A stretch of 64,000 bases of DNA from Halomonas lysinitropha (GCF_902500215.1 NZ_CABVOU010000021.1:1-64000), one strand, 5' to 3'. Positions 1 to 9,250 are shown, counted from the stretch's first letter. Program-made: numbers and translations. Notes: generated from the letters alone by a model not told the origin.

Positions 1-430
1 CGGTCGCCTCGATCACCCCCCCGGCCAGTCCTCGCCAGCCGGCATGGGCCACCGCCACCCGCTCGCCGCGACGATCGCAGAGGAACACCGGCAGGCAGTC
101 GGCGGTGAGCACCACACAGGCATAGTCGCGATTCATGGCCACGGCGGCGTCCGCCTCGGGCCGGGAAGGAGAGTAGCCCTGCTGCACCCGGGCACCGTGC
201 ACCTGGTCGAGCCACAGCAACGGGCGGCCGTCGCCCACCTCCTTTTCCAGTTGCCGGCGGCACAGCGCCACATGGGTCGGGTTGTCGCCCAGGTTCTCGC
301 CGGGATTGAAGGCGGCGAAAGGCCCCTGGCTGGGGCCGGTCTCGCGGGTGGTGACGAAGGCACCCACGCTCTCCGGCGCCGGCCAGTCGGGCAGGATCGG
401 AGTGGGGCGCAGGTCGAAGGTATCGCTCAT
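1..430 (-). CDS. pgeF: PgeF/YfiH-type multicopper polyphenol oxidase (laccase domain), 3' part cut by window edge
   Basis: The minus-strand frame from ATG at 430 runs open to the window edge, giving about 143 N-terminal residues of a roughly 245-residue family. It contains VLTADCLPV and VAHAGWRGL, whose Cys and His are the hallmark metal-site residues. Family members are described as purine nucleoside phosphorylases or as peptidoglycan-editing factors that remove wrongly incorporated residues from cell-wall precursors. It follows rluD by about 10 bases on the same strand, the usual rluD-pgeF operon of gammaproteobacteria. Family is certain; the exact reaction in this organism is not shown. 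Confidence 0.93.
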   Translation of the reverse strand, partial: MSDTFDLRPTPILPDWPAPESVGAFVTTRETGPSQGPFAAFNPGENLGDNPTHVALCRRQLEKEVGDGRPLLWLDQVHGARVQQGYSPSRPEADAAVAMNRDYACVVLTADCLPVFLCDRRGERVAVAHAGWRGLAGGVIEAT

Positions 431-440
431 CACGGGGTCC

Positions 441-1400
441 TTAGCGCATGGTCTCGCGGTCTTCGCGCAGGTAGTCGAGCAGCATCAGCAGGTCATCCGG
501 CAAGGGTGCGCGGAACGCCATGCGCTCGCCGCTGGCCGGATGCACGAAGACCAGCTTGCGAGCATGGAGTGCCTGGCGCGGGAACTCGCGCAGGATCTCC
601 TTGAGCGTCTCGCCGGCGCCGGCGGGCAGCTTCAGGCGCCCACCGTAGACCGGATCGCCGATCAACGGATAGCGCGCATGGGCCAGGTGCACGCGTATCT
701 GGTGGGTACGGCCGGTCTCGAGCCGGCAGCGCACATGGGTATGGGCGCGGAAGCGCTCCACCACCCGGTAGTGGGTCACCGCCGGCTTGCCCGAGGCGTT
801 CACCGCCTGGCGCTTGCGGTCGCGCGGGTGGCGGCCGATGGGCGCATCCACCGTGCCGCCGGCGGTCATCACGCCCACCACCACCGCATCGTACTCCCGG
901 GACACGCTGCGCGCCTGCAGCTGCTCGACCAGAGCCGTCTGGGCGGTCAGGGTCCTGGCCACCACCATCAGGCCGCTGGTGTCCTTGTCCAGGCGGTGCA
1001 CGATGCCCGCCCGGGGGATGGCTGCCAGCTGCGGGTCATGGTGAAGCAGGGCATTGAGCAGGGTGCCGTCAGGGTTGCCGGCGGCAGGGTGCACCACCAG
1101 GCCGGGCGGCTTGTCGATCACCAGCACCTCGGCATCCTCGTACACCACCCTCAGGGGAATGTCCTCGGGCTCGAAGCGGGTATCGTCCTCGAGCTCGGCC
1201 GCCAGGGCCAGGGCCTCACCGCCATAGACCTTGTCCTTGGGCCTGGCCGGCAGGCCATCCAGGGTCAGGGCCCCGCTCTTGATCCAGGCCTTGAGCCGCT
1301 CCCGGGAAAAATCGGCGAAGAGTTCGGCGGCGGCCTGGTCAAGGCGCAGGCCTGCCATGCGTTCGGGAACGCGGTGCTGTGCATCGAGGGTCTGGGACAT
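441..1400 (-). CDS. rluD: 23S rRNA pseudouridine(1911/1915/1917) synthase RluD
   Basis: This 319-residue protein isomerises uridines in helix 69 of 23S rRNA. It has an N-terminal S4-like RNA-binding region (about residues 15-80) and the RsuA/RluA catalytic motif [12 protein letters not shown] with its catalytic Asp, followed by [11 protein letters not shown] chose ATG at 1400 (MSQTLDAQ) over the longer frame from 1454 because E. coli RluD starts close to this S4 region. Just upstream, divergently, lies bamD, the same arrangement as yfiO/rluD in E. coli. Confidence 0.95.
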   Translation of the reverse strand: MSQTLDAQHRVPERMAGLRLDQAAAELFADFSRERLKAWIKSGALTLDGLPARPKDKVYGGEALALAAELEDDTRFEPEDIPLRVVYEDAEVLVIDKPPGLVVHPAAGNPDGTLLNALLHHDPQLAAIPRAGIVHRLDKDTSGLMVVARTLTAQTALVEQLQARSVSREYDAVVVGVMTAGGTVDAPIGRHPRDRKRQAVNASGKPAVTHYRVVERFRAHTHVRCRLETGRTHQIRVHLAHARYPLIGDPVYGGRLKLPAGAGETLKEILREFPRQALHARKLVFVHPASGERMAFRAPLPDDLLMLLDYLREDRETMR

Positions 1401-1525
1401 GGGTCGGAACAGGACTCTTTGCGCACCGGGAGCGATGACTGCGTTTCGCTGCAAGGTGCTTTATAGTGGGCAGATATCGGCCGATTCTATCACGGCCACC
1501 CGGGTTGTTAGACACGAGGATCACG

Positions 1526-2341
1526 ATGCGCGTTATCACCTCCCCCGCCCGCCTGGCGTCCCTGCTGCTGGCCGGTATTGTGCTGGCCGGTTGCGCCAGC
1601 AACGATTCCCAGGAAGACGAGCTCTCTGGCGTCGCCGAGCGCCAGCTCTACGAGGAGGGCCGCGAGGCCCTGGAGAGTAGCCGTTACACCACCGCCATCA
1701 ACCGGCTCGAGGCCATCGACACCCGCTTCCCCTTCGGCGAGCATGCCGAGCAGGCGCAGCTGGAACTGATCTACGCCTACTACGAGACCGACGACTGGGA
1801 AGGCGCCCGGGCCGCCGCCAGCCGCTTCATCCGCCTGCATCCGGACCACCCCCAGGTGGACTACGCCTACTACATGCGCGGCCTGGCCGCCTGGCAGGCG
1901 GGGCGCTTCAGCCTGGAGCGGCTGCGGCTGATCGACATCTCCAAGCGCGACCTGGGGGCCACTCGCGATGCCTATGCCGACTTCCGGGAGCTGATCCAGC
2001 GCTTCCCGGACAGCCAGTACGCCCCGGACGCCCAGCAGCGTATCGTCTATCTGCGCAACGTGCTGGCCCGCCATGAGTTGCACGTGGCCGATTTCTACCT
2101 GCGCAAGGGGGCCTACCTGGCCGCCGTGGAGCGCGGCCGCTGGGTGATCGAGAACTACCCACAATCCGCGGCCACCCATGACGCCCTGGCGGTGATGGTG
2201 GAAGGCTACCTGGGCCTCGACATGCGCGACCGCGCCCGCGAGTCGCTCCAGGTACTGATCGACAACGCCCCGAACCACGAACGCCTCCGCGGCCGCACCT
2301 TCCGCCCGGAGCACGTGAAGGCTGACGGCCTCTCGGCATGA
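1526..2341 (+). CDS. bamD: Outer membrane protein assembly factor BamD (lipoprotein)
   Basis: 271 residues. The N-terminus (MRVITSPARLASLLLAG...) is a lipoprotein signal with lipobox LAGC, so the mature protein would be lipidated and face the periplasm. Downstream are TPR-like helical repeats (YEEGREALES, AQLELIYAYYETDDW, YAYYMRGLAAW) typical of YfiO/BamD. BamD recruits outer-membrane beta-barrel precursors in the Bam complex. ATG at 1526 is preferred to the in-frame extension from 1466 because it places the signal peptide at the start. It is divergent from rluD across about 125 bases that must hold both promoters. Confidence 0.95.
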   Translation: MRVITSPARLASLLLAGIVLAGCASNDSQEDELSGVAERQLYEEGREALESSRYTTAINRLEAIDTRFPFGEHAEQAQLELIYAYYETDDWEGARAAASRFIRLHPDHPQVDYAYYMRGLAAWQAGRFSLERLRLIDISKRDLGATRDAYADFRELIQRFPDSQYAPDAQQRIVYLRNVLARHELHVADFYLRKGAYLAAVERGRWVIENYPQSAATHDALAVMVEGYLGLDMRDRARESLQVLIDNAPNHERLRGRTFRPEHVKADGLSA

Positions 2342-2373
2342 GCTCGCCGGGCGCAGCAGTGAGGTAGTCCTTT

Positions 2374-2610
2374 ATGAAAGCCCATGATCTCGATAGCCGC
2401 TTCGATGACGGTAACGACATCATCGACGAGCTCGACCTCTCGCAAGCCAGTCGTCCGCTCAGAAAGCAGAAGCGCGTCAACGTCGACTTCCCGACCTGGA
2501 TGATCGACTCGCTGGACCGGGAAGCCGCTCGTCTCGGCGTCACCCGCCAGTCCATCATCAAGATCTGGCTCGCCGAGCGCCTGGAGCAGCACGGCTCACA
2601 TTCGCACTGA
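2374..2610 (+). CDS. BrnA/CopG-like ribbon-helix-helix protein, orphan antitoxin-type
   Basis: 78 residues. The C-terminal half (KQKRVNVDFPTWMIDSLDREAARLG then VTRQSIIKIWLAERL) reads as a beta strand plus two helices of an RHH DNA-binding fold, like BrnA-family antitoxins. The N-terminus is acidic (DSRFDDGNDIIDELDL). A GAGGTAG ribosome site precedes the ATG. No BrnT-like toxin ORF lies next to it: bamD is upstream and a terminator with nadE convergent is downstream. It may be a solitary autoregulator or a domesticated antitoxin. Confidence 0.72.
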   Translation: MKAHDLDSRFDDGNDIIDELDLSQASRPLRKQKRVNVDFPTWMIDSLDREAARLGVTRQSIIKIWLAERLEQHGSHSH

Positions 2611-2629
2611 TCCTCCCTCTTGAAGGCAG

Positions 2630-2667
2630 AACGCCACCGCCCGCAAGGGGGGGTGGCGTTTCTCGTT
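2630..2667 (+). terminator. Rho-independent terminator between the brnA-like gene and nadE
   Basis: AACGCCACC pairs with GGTGGCGTT around a short loop and is followed by a T-rich TCTCGTTTCT. It ends the plus-strand transcript and could also act on the convergent nadE transcript. Confidence 0.8.
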
Positions 2668-2699
2668 TCTATTGGCTCGGCGCTTGCGGCTTGGCGCTG

Positions 2700-4331
2700 T
2701 CAGTCCCCCGGCTGCCAGGCATTGACGATGGGATAGCGGCGGTCGCGACCAAAGCCGCGGCGGGTGACGCGCACCCCCACCGGCGCCTGGCGCCGCTTGT
2801 ACTCGCAGCGGTCCACCAGCTTGACTACCTGGTAGACGTCATCGCGCTCGAAGCCCGCCTCTATGATCGCCTCGGCGCTCATGTCGCCCTCGATATAGCG
2901 CACCAGGATGGCATCGAGCACGTCATAGCCGGGCAGGGAGTCGCTGTCCTGCTGGTCCGGAGCGAGCTCGGCGGTCGGCGGCCGCTCGATGACCCGCTCA
3001 GGGATCGCCGGCGACTGGGTGTTGCGCCAGCGCGCCAGGCGGTAGACCCAGGTCTTGTAGACGTCCTTGATGGCGTTGTAGCCGCCCACCATGTCGCCGT
3101 AGAGCGTGGCATAGCCCACCGCCATCTCGCTCTTGTTGCCGGTGGTCAGCACCATCAACCCCTTCTTGTTGGAGATCGCCATCAGCAGCACGCCGCGGCA
3201 GCGTGACTGCAGGTTCTCCTCGGTGGTGTCCCGCTCGGTGCCGGCGAAGCTCTCGGCGAGCGTCGTCATGAAGGCCTCGACCATCGGCTCGATGGGCAGC
3301 ACCTCGTAGCTCACGCCCAGCATCTCGGCCTGCTCGGCGGCGTCCTGCCGGGAGATATCCGCCGTGTAGTGGTAGGGCATCATCACCGCGTGGACGCGCT
3401 GCGGGCCCAGGGCATCCACGGCGATGGCCAGCGACAGCGCCGAATCGATGCCGCCGGAGAGCCCCAGCACCACGCCCTGGAAGCCGCTCTTGTTGACGTA
3501 GTCACGCAGGCCGGTGACCAGCGCGCAGTAGAGGTTATCTTCCGGCTCCACATCGGGCTCGGTCTCGCCCGGCTGCGGCACCCAGTGGTGCTTGTCGCGC
3601 ACGAACTGCACCGGCATCAGGCCCACCGCCCAATGGGGCGCCTGCACCATCAGCTCACCCTTGGCATTGACGCAGGCCGAGCCGCCATCGAACACCAGCT
3701 CATCCTGGCCGCCGATCTGGTTGACGTAGACGATGGGCAGTTCCACCTCGCGGGCGCGCTCCTCGAGCAGCGACAGGCGCTCGGCGGGCTTGTCCTGGTG
3801 GAAGGGCGAGGCATTCAGGGTAACCAGGATCTGGGCGCCGGCGTCGCGGGCCTGGCGGACCGGCTTCTCGCTCCAGATGTCCTCGCAGATCAGGATGCCG
3901 ATCTTCGCCCCCTTGTGCTCCACCACCAGCGGCTGGCTGCCACTGGTGAAATAGCGCTGCTCGTCGAACACCTGGTAGTTGGGCAGTGCCTGCTTGGCGT
4001 ACTCGTCGAGCCACTCACCGTTGTAGAGCACCCCGGCCAGGTTCCAATTGTGGCCTTCGCGGCGCCCCGGGTAGCCGACGATGACCATGACATCGCGGGA
4101 CATTTTCTCGGCCATGTGGGCCCGGGCGTGGCGCAGGCGAGTCTCCATGGAGTGGCGCAGCAGCAGGTCCTCCGGCGGGTAGCCGGTCAGGAAGAGCTCG
4201 GGCAGCACCACGATATCGGCACCATGCTCGATACGTGCCTCGCGCACGGTCTCGATGGCGAGGTCGGCGTTGCAGGGAATGTCGCCGACCAGCGGGTCGA
4301 GCTGAGCCATCACCAGGGTCAGGTCTTGCAT
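2700..4331 (-). CDS. nadE: Glutamine-dependent NAD+ synthetase
   Basis: 543 residues. An N-terminal nitrilase/glutaminase domain (about 1-260) shows VVLPELFLTGYPPEDLL with the catalytic Glu and GILICEDIW with the nucleophile Cys. The C-terminal synthetase domain (about 270-540) has the PP-loop LGLSGGIDSALSLAIA and the conserved GNKSEMAVGYATLYGDM. It amidates nicotinate adenine dinucleotide to NAD+ using ammonia from glutamine. Full length for the family; monocistronic here. Confidence 0.96.
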   Translation of the reverse strand: MQDLTLVMAQLDPLVGDIPCNADLAIETVREARIEHGADIVVLPELFLTGYPPEDLLLRHSMETRLRHARAHMAEKMSRDVMVIVGYPGRREGHNWNLAGVLYNGEWLDEYAKQALPNYQVFDEQRYFTSGSQPLVVEHKGAKIGILICEDIWSEKPVRQARDAGAQILVTLNASPFHQDKPAERLSLLEERAREVELPIVYVNQIGGQDELVFDGGSACVNAKGELMVQAPHWAVGLMPVQFVRDKHHWVPQPGETEPDVEPEDNLYCALVTGLRDYVNKSGFQGVVLGLSGGIDSALSLAIAVDALGPQRVHAVMMPYHYTADISRQDAAEQAEMLGVSYEVLPIEPMVEAFMTTLAESFAGTERDTTEENLQSRCRGVLLMAISNKKGLMVLTTGNKSEMAVGYATLYGDMVGGYNAIKDVYKTWVYRLARWRNTQSPAIPERVIERPPTAELAPDQQDSDSLPGYDVLDAILVRYIEGDMSAEAIIEAGFERDDVYQVVKLVDRCEYKRRQAPVGVRVTRRGFGRDRRYPIVNAWQPGD

Positions 4332-4432
4332 GGGCTTGGAAATCTCTCGAGAATCGATGGGTGGCCGCCATTGTCCCGCAAGGGCGGCCGAGTGGCAAAG
4401 CCGGCCACCCCCACCTGGGAGTCCCGAAAGGA

Positions 4433-4777
4433 ATGAACCTGTTGCTGATTCGCCTGATCCTCTTCGCCGTGATATTCATCGCCGGCCTGAAGCTTTACCG
4501 CATGTACCGCGAATGGAAACTCGACCGCGAGGGCCCGTCAGAGGGTGACAACGCCCAGGGCAACCGCATGGTGCGCTGCAGCTGGTGCCAGGTGCACCTG
4601 CCCGAGGACGACGCCCTGCGCGAACGCGGCGACTGGTTCTGCTCCGGCGACCACCGCGACAAGTACCTGGCCGAACTGAAAGAAGAGGAGAAGGAGAAAC
4701 AGGAGCAGAAAGCAGACAAGTGGGAACAAAAGCAGCAAGACACCAAGGACGAGCAGAACGACAAGCGCGGGGACTAG
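4433..4777 (+). CDS. PP0621-family membrane-anchored zinc-finger protein
   Basis: 114 residues. One N-terminal membrane segment (LLLIRLILFAVIFIAGL, residues 2-20) is followed by MVRCSWCQVHLPEDDALRERGDWFCSGDH, a CxxC...C..DH metal-binding pattern, and a highly charged Lys/Glu tail predicted as coiled coil. This matches the small uncharacterised PP0621-type proteins of pseudomonads and relatives. ATG at 4433 follows AAAGGA and starts right at the membrane helix. Function unknown. Confidence 0.82.
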   Translation: MNLLLIRLILFAVIFIAGLKLYRMYREWKLDREGPSEGDNAQGNRMVRCSWCQVHLPEDDALRERGDWFCSGDHRDKYLAELKEEEKEKQEQKADKWEQKQQDTKDEQNDKRGD

Positions 4778-4823
4778 CCCCCGCCCCTATCGCGAGAAAG
4801 CCCTCTCGCGCCAATGACTGACA

Positions 4824-4851
4824 GCCGCTGTAGGCGATCGCTTACAGCGGC
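4824..4851. repeat. Nine-base-pair palindrome (REP-like or termination hairpin)
   Basis: GCCGCTGTA pairs with TACAGCGGC around a core that contains GCGATCGC. It lies between the PP0621 gene and fimT; no T-run follows, so a REP-type palindrome is as likely as a terminator. Confidence 0.5.
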
Positions 4852-4914
4852 GGCACCGTGCCCGACTAGCCTGAAGAAAGCACCCATCGAAAAGGCTCCC
4901 GCCGGGAGGGCATC

Positions 4915-5463
4915 ATGCGCCCTGCTGTCAGTTTCCCTCTTTCTGCCCTTTCCTCGCGTCAACACGGGCTGACGCTGATCGAGCTGATCGTCGCCATCGC
5001 AGTGCTGGCCATCATCGCCACCGTGGGCATTCCGAACTTCCAGCAGTTTACGGCAAGGAATGAAGTCGCTGCGGAGGTGATGCGTATCAAGACGGCATTG
5101 GCACTGGCGAGAAATACGGCAGTGACGAGGCGGACGACGATATCGGTATGTCCAAGACCGACGCCTGACAGTACGGTCTGCAACTTTACGGACTGGACAC
5201 ACTCGCTCGTGGTGGTGGACGGCCAGGTCGCCAGCGGCGACCTGTCGGATGGGGAGTTACTCAAGGTGCTGGAAGGCAGCGGCGGCCCCACCGTAACCTT
5301 CAACCGCAGCTATCCCGTCCGCTATCAGGCCATGGGCTGGGCACGAGGCCACAACGGCACCTTTGAGATCTGTGGCCGCCACGGTGATGGAGTGAAAATC
5401 ATCGTCAGCAATATGGGGCGCGTCAGGATCGGTGGTGACGCGGATGGAGAGCCGATGTGTTGA
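4915..5463 (+). CDS. fimT: GspH/FimT-family pseudopilin
   Basis: 182 residues with a class III prepilin signal: basic leader, then HG|LTLIELIVAIAVLAIIATVGIPNFQQF, with cleavage before Leu and Glu at mature position 5. The rest fits the GspH/FimT globular region (AEVMRIKTALALARNTAVTRRTTI). Minor pilins of this type prime type IV pilus assembly in the inner membrane. It is transcribed towards the opposite-strand pilX-pilE cluster and is GC-rich, unlike that cluster. A second fimT-like gene occurs at 8006-8464. Confidence 0.88.
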   Translation: MRPAVSFPLSALSSRQHGLTLIELIVAIAVLAIIATVGIPNFQQFTARNEVAAEVMRIKTALALARNTAVTRRTTISVCPRPTPDSTVCNFTDWTHSLVVVDGQVASGDLSDGELLKVLEGSGGPTVTFNRSYPVRYQAMGWARGHNGTFEICGRHGDGVKIIVSNMGRVRIGGDADGEPMC

Positions 5464-5596
5464 GCCCACATTTATCGGAGTGACCAAAAATGAGGACTTA
5501 CCCCATCAATGCCCAAGTTTACTGGCTTGACTAGAGTTTCCAAAGATTGAAAATCGGCCCTCCATATTCTTTTCCTCAAATCATAGGCTATACGCA

Positions 5597-6907
5597 TCAG
5601 GCTTCTCCAGCTGACAGGTTGTCTTCATCAGAGGGATTTTCAAGCTCTACCCAACCTTCTAAATGGCCAGAGACTGGCTTATAAAGAAGCCCCGAGTCAA
5701 CACCCTCGTAATAGAAGCTGCCGTTTATAGTTATCGAACCACCAGTAATTATAGACCCATAAATCTCTGAATGCCCATTCTGTATAAACTCACCTTCTGC
5801 CCAGAAAGCGGCATACGTTTTCACGTTATTCTTACCATTAAATTCAATATTGGCGCCAGAGACAAAAAGTGTATCAGCCGAATCCTCTGAAATAATATCT
5901 GAAGAACCATCATGAACAATATTTCCAGCCGCCATAACGGTTACCCCATTTATATCGCCACCAGTACTAAGATCTCCGGGACAATAGTAGATAAAGTTTT
6001 TATCCATGACTTTAACATGATTCAAATCGTCTATATCTTCGTTTGGCAAAAAATCTGTCGGCTCAGAAAGGCCATCCGCTGAACAGCTTCCATCTGACTC
6101 TTGATCCAGTATCTTTATATAGCTATCAGCACCAGTTTTATAGCTCAAGACACCTTCATCTACAACAAGGTACTCAGCAACGATGAGGTCTATATAACTC
6201 TGCGCCGAAGGAACATCTATCTCCGCAACACCGGACACGGAGCAAATAGCAGTCTCACAATCGGAAGTGTCACCACCTGAGACACCATCAACATCAGCAG
6301 TTCCACTCGCAGTAATGGCACCGGCGGACTGAATATCAATATTCCCCTTGTCTTTAATCAGCAAACTCAAATCACCATTTGAGTGGACATTTCCAACAAT
6401 AGTAGAGGCGCCATTGACTATGACACTTTCGTCGGAAAGCATCGAGCGAAAAGCATCATATCCTGGCGGCACCATTTCAACCCTAACTCTTCGAGCAGAA
6501 ATTTCTTCATCATCCGCATCAAGCACAACCCCACGGCTGTAACCAATTACATGTCCACTTTCAGCACAAAGCATTAAGGCTTTGTATTCCTTACTCAATC
6601 CACCTCCAGAAATATCTCCAGAGGCCGCATACTCACTCGGGCCTCCCGTAAAACCTGAGCCGGAAAGAGAAGCTGACAAATCATCACAGAACAAAGCTCC
6701 TCCAGGAGAATAGTTAAAAGCCAATACAGCATCTAGCATATCATTCACACCTGCCTCTGCTGCTTGAAGCGCGCTAACAGAGAACCGATGATTTGCCGCC
6801 ATCTTTTCCTCAAGCTGAGATGATTGAAAGCTGGACAAACCCAACAAGGCTGCCACCACCAACACCACCAGACTGACAATTAACGCGACTCCTTTCTGTG
6901 AATTCAT
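5597..6907 (-). CDS. pilX: PilX-type minor pilin (PilX N-terminal domain)
   Basis: 436 residues. MNSQKG|VALIVSLVVLVVAALL is a PilX-type leader and membrane helix, followed by SSQLEEKMAANHRFSVSALQAAEAGVNDML, the PilX N-terminal signature. Beyond that is a long Ser/Gly/Asp-rich beta region with repeated phrases such as VNGASTIVGNVHSNGDL and GNIVHDGSSDI, longer than the roughly 200-residue Pseudomonas PilX. ATG at 6907 overlaps the pilW stop (translational coupling). Markedly AT-rich compared with flanking genes. Confidence 0.85.
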   Translation of the reverse strand: MNSQKGVALIVSLVVLVVAALLGLSSFQSSQLEEKMAANHRFSVSALQAAEAGVNDMLDAVLAFNYSPGGALFCDDLSASLSGSGFTGGPSEYAASGDISGGGLSKEYKALMLCAESGHVIGYSRGVVLDADDEEISARRVRVEMVPPGYDAFRSMLSDESVIVNGASTIVGNVHSNGDLSLLIKDKGNIDIQSAGAITASGTADVDGVSGGDTSDCETAICSVSGVAEIDVPSAQSYIDLIVAEYLVVDEGVLSYKTGADSYIKILDQESDGSCSADGLSEPTDFLPNEDIDDLNHVKVMDKNFIYYCPGDLSTGGDINGVTVMAAGNIVHDGSSDIISEDSADTLFVSGANIEFNGKNNVKTYAAFWAEGEFIQNGHSEIYGSIITGGSITINGSFYYEGVDSGLLYKPVSGHLEGWVELENPSDEDNLSAGEA

Positions 6908-7494
6908 GTTTCATCACCCCATAGTTCTAGCGCTCTTCCAACCGCCGATCGGTTAGCTATTGTGAAGTGAAAGACCTGATCATCAATCCTTCCAAGATCG
7001 TCCACCATAGTGATTGTGGCACGGACACCTAGACCAAAACTTATATAACTAAACTCAATAACACCGACACCTAAGACAACAGGCTCATCAACAACAGTAC
7101 CGCCGCAGGACGACTCGACAAAGATTGTATTTTCTTCACCAACTGGCTGATAGTACTTAAGAGTATAAGAATCATCGCTGCAAATTGAATTCTCCCTATT
7201 AAAGGTAAGGGAAAGGGTTTCACCATCACTTAACAAACTTCCATCTGGTTCCAGCATGTCTGTGGAAGCAGAGCTTCTGACATCATAAGAAATGGAGTCC
7301 ACCAAAAAACGCAGAGACTCTTGCCTTTCCAAAATCGCCAAAGAGTGATCAAATGACTTTTTGCTGACAACAAACAACTGGAAAGCTCCCAGCGTTATTA
7401 AGAGCCCCACAACCAAAGCAATCATTAACTCAACCAAAGAAAAACCTAAAGCCCTGCCGTTTTTCATCGGTTTTTTTCCAAAGGTCATCCTCAT
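6904..7494 (-). CDS. pilW: PilW-type minor pilin
   Basis: 196 residues. After a short basic leader (MRMTFGKKPMKNGRAL) comes G|FSLVELMIALVVGLLITLGAFQLF, a standard PilW prepilin motif, and then LAILERQESLRFLVDSISYDVRS. Start and stop overlap neighbours as ATGA (start with pilV stop, stop with pilX start), so pilV-pilW-pilX are co-translated. PilW is a minor pilin thought to form part of the priming complex at the pilus tip. A second ATG at codon 10 could also be used. Confidence 0.87.
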   Translation of the reverse strand: MRMTFGKKPMKNGRALGFSLVELMIALVVGLLITLGAFQLFVVSKKSFDHSLAILERQESLRFLVDSISYDVRSSASTDMLEPDGSLLSDGETLSLTFNRENSICSDDSYTLKYYQPVGEENTIFVESSCGGTVVDEPVVLGVGVIEFSYISFGLGVRATITMVDDLGRIDDQVFHFTIANRSAVGRALELWGDET

Positions 7495-8009
7495 GGCGTC
7501 ACCTCTGGCACTTCACCAATTATACTAGCGAGATACACAAGCTCTGAAACCTCCTCACTCGCAAACCTTTCATCATTCCACTTAACTGTTATAGTGTATC
7601 TACAGCCATTTCTAGCAACAGTATCTGAACCACCAGAACCAGCATTATTCTTAACCAAGCTGGGAATAAATACTGACCATTTCTCATACCACTGATCTAG
7701 AACTGTCTCGCTTAATTGCTCAGTAACAACAAGTGGATCACTGCTTTTAACTAGTACGTCATCTTTAACATCAGGGCACACCACTGAACTTGATCCTACA
7801 GCCTGCATTCCAAGTTGAATCCACAAACGTTCAACCATATCCTGAGCAGCCATAGTTGCCACAGATCTCTGATAGGAAACATGTGCTCCCTGCATAGCTT
7901 TCAGTTGCATTGTGGCTAACCCCAAGACCCCAACCGCCAGCACTAGCAAAGCAACCAGAGCCTCTATAAGCGTAAACCCAAAAGAATTCCGAAAGCTAAG
8001 GAGTTTCAT
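7491..8009 (-). CDS. pilV: PilV-type minor pilin
   Basis: 172 residues with leader [40 protein letters not shown], the canonical PilV N-terminus, then SYQRSVATMAAQDMVERLW. The start overlaps the upstream fimT-like stop and its stop overlaps pilW, both as ATGA. It belongs to the same AT-rich operon. Confidence 0.88.
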   Translation of the reverse strand: MKLLSFRNSFGFTLIEALVALLVLAVGVLGLATMQLKAMQGAHVSYQRSVATMAAQDMVERLWIQLGMQAVGSSSVVCPDVKDDVLVKSSDPLVVTEQLSETVLDQWYEKWSVFIPSLVKNNAGSGGSDTVARNGCRYTITVKWNDERFASEEVSELVYLASIIGEVPEVTP

Positions 8010-8464
8010 GACTTGGCTCTCTTGATATTTCCTGCGGCATTAACTTCGATTGCCTTATCACCAATGTCTATCGTGCAAGATGTAAAGGTGCAACTATCTC
8101 TTCGCCCCAAACCATTAAATTCAACTGCATCCGTATTTCCACCATTAACAATTACACTTCCGTTAGTCGATGAAAAGGTTCTCAAAACATCAGCACCATA
8201 CATCACTTCCATCTTCCACCCCCCGGAGTCACTACTTATCTCCGCCCTAACTACATTTCTTCTTTTAACGGCTTCACTTCTTGCAAAATGCAAACCGGTC
8301 AACACATTGTTATACTCAGCGGCCAAACGATTGCTTGCAATCATTGAACTGAAATTAGGCACAGCAATGGTGGCCATAATGACAATGACAGCGATAGTCA
8401 CTAGCAGCTCAATTAAAGTGAAGCCGCAAGATTTACTATTACCAGCATTCATCGACTTTATCAT
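8006..8464 (-). CDS. Second GspH/FimT-family pseudopilin
   Basis: About 152 residues from ATG at 8464 ([41 protein letters not shown]), followed by [19 protein letters not shown], the FimT/GspH pattern. I chose 8464 because AAGGGG sits about six bases upstream; the long in-frame extension to 8590 reads through pilE. It overlaps the pilE 3' end by about 26 bases. Having two fimT-like genes on opposite strands suggests one was acquired with the AT-rich operon. Confidence 0.83.
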   Translation of the reverse strand: MIKSMNAGNSKSCGFTLIELLVTIAVIVIMATIAVPNFSSMIASNRLAAEYNNVLTGLHFARSEAVKRRNVVRAEISSDSGGWKMEVMYGADVLRTFSSTNGSVIVNGGNTDAVEFNGLGRRDSCTFTSCTIDIGDKAIEVNAAGNIKRAKS

Positions 8465-8999
8465 CGGGCCCCTTTTTACCAGTTTGATCAAGAGTAAAGC
8501 TTGGGCACGCTGTGTCATCATTTTGAGGCGAACCGGCAGAGGGCGAAGCGGTAATACTATAGCTAGCAGAAGATGCATTGGCTGTGACACTATAATAATT
8601 TTCAGGTGATTCTATCGTTGTGCTTTCACTGGCACTTAAACTGGTTTTTTCACTGTTCCCAATACATGTAGTATATGTTTTAGTAGCTCCAGAGGCTGAC
8701 ACAGAACGAATACGATAATCACTAGTCACTGTATAACACCGCTCCAGTTGCCCTGCAGTTTGCATCAAAGCACTCTTGGCATCCGTCCGCCGCGACTCGG
8801 TCACATACCGCTGATAGTTCGGAATCGCAATCGCCGCCAGGATGCCGATCACGGCTACCGCAATCATCAATTCGATGAGTGTGAAACCGGCGGAGCGCCG
8901 GGTGCTGCCTGTCGGGGCCTGGGGCCTGGATCGGGGGCTTGTGGGGGCCACGCGGTGCGTCTCCCTGCGAGTCAAGGTATTTGTTTCAGTATGTATCAA
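8439..8999 (-). CDS. pilE: PilE-like type IV pilin with long leader
   Basis: 186 residues. The prepilin motif [31 protein letters not shown] is clear, and the C-terminal region has Cys pairs ([23 protein letters not shown]) as in PilE. The leader before the cleavage site is about 38 residues and Pro/Ser/Arg-rich, much longer than the usual 6-20; an internal GTG (HRVAPT) could be the true start. It is the first gene of the minor-pilin operon. The 5' end is GC-rich and the 3' half AT-rich, as if the gene spans a recombination border. Confidence 0.82.
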   Translation of the reverse strand: MIHTETNTLTRRETHRVAPTSPRSRPQAPTGSTRRSAGFTLIELMIAVAVIGILAAIAIPNYQRYVTESRRTDAKSALMQTAGQLERCYTVTSDYRIRSVSASGATKTYTTCIGNSEKTSLSASESTTIESPENYYSVTANASSASYSITASPSAGSPQNDDTACPSFTLDQTGKKGPDDKVDECW

Positions 9000-9104
9000 T
9001 ACGGGACATTCCGATAGGGTGCGGGATCAATATTGCCATACCATCGGGTGAGTGGCTGCTTACACGCTGGCTTAGGCGAGGCCTGTGGGCTTGAGGGGCT
9101 CATA

Positions 9105-9243
9105 GCCGCCTCACGGCGGCACCATCGCTTCGCGTTGGGTCGCGCTGCAAGCAGTGCTCCCACAATAGCACCGCACCTACAGCCGCCTGGTAGCGGCACC
9201 ATCGCTTCGCGATGGATCGCGCTGCAAGCAGTGCTCCCACAAT
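9105..9243. repeat. Tandem pair of REP-like palindromic elements
   Basis: Two near-identical units (about 9105-9167 and 9181-9243) share CGGCACCATCGCTTCGCG, then a Cys-like hairpin core GCTGCAAGCAGTGC followed by TCCCACAATA. They fill the gap between pilE and ispH. Related cores recur at 10275, 15577, 15660 and 17430, so this is a genome-wide dispersed family rather than a local duplication. Confidence 0.75.
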
Positions 9244-9250
9244 AAAAGCG

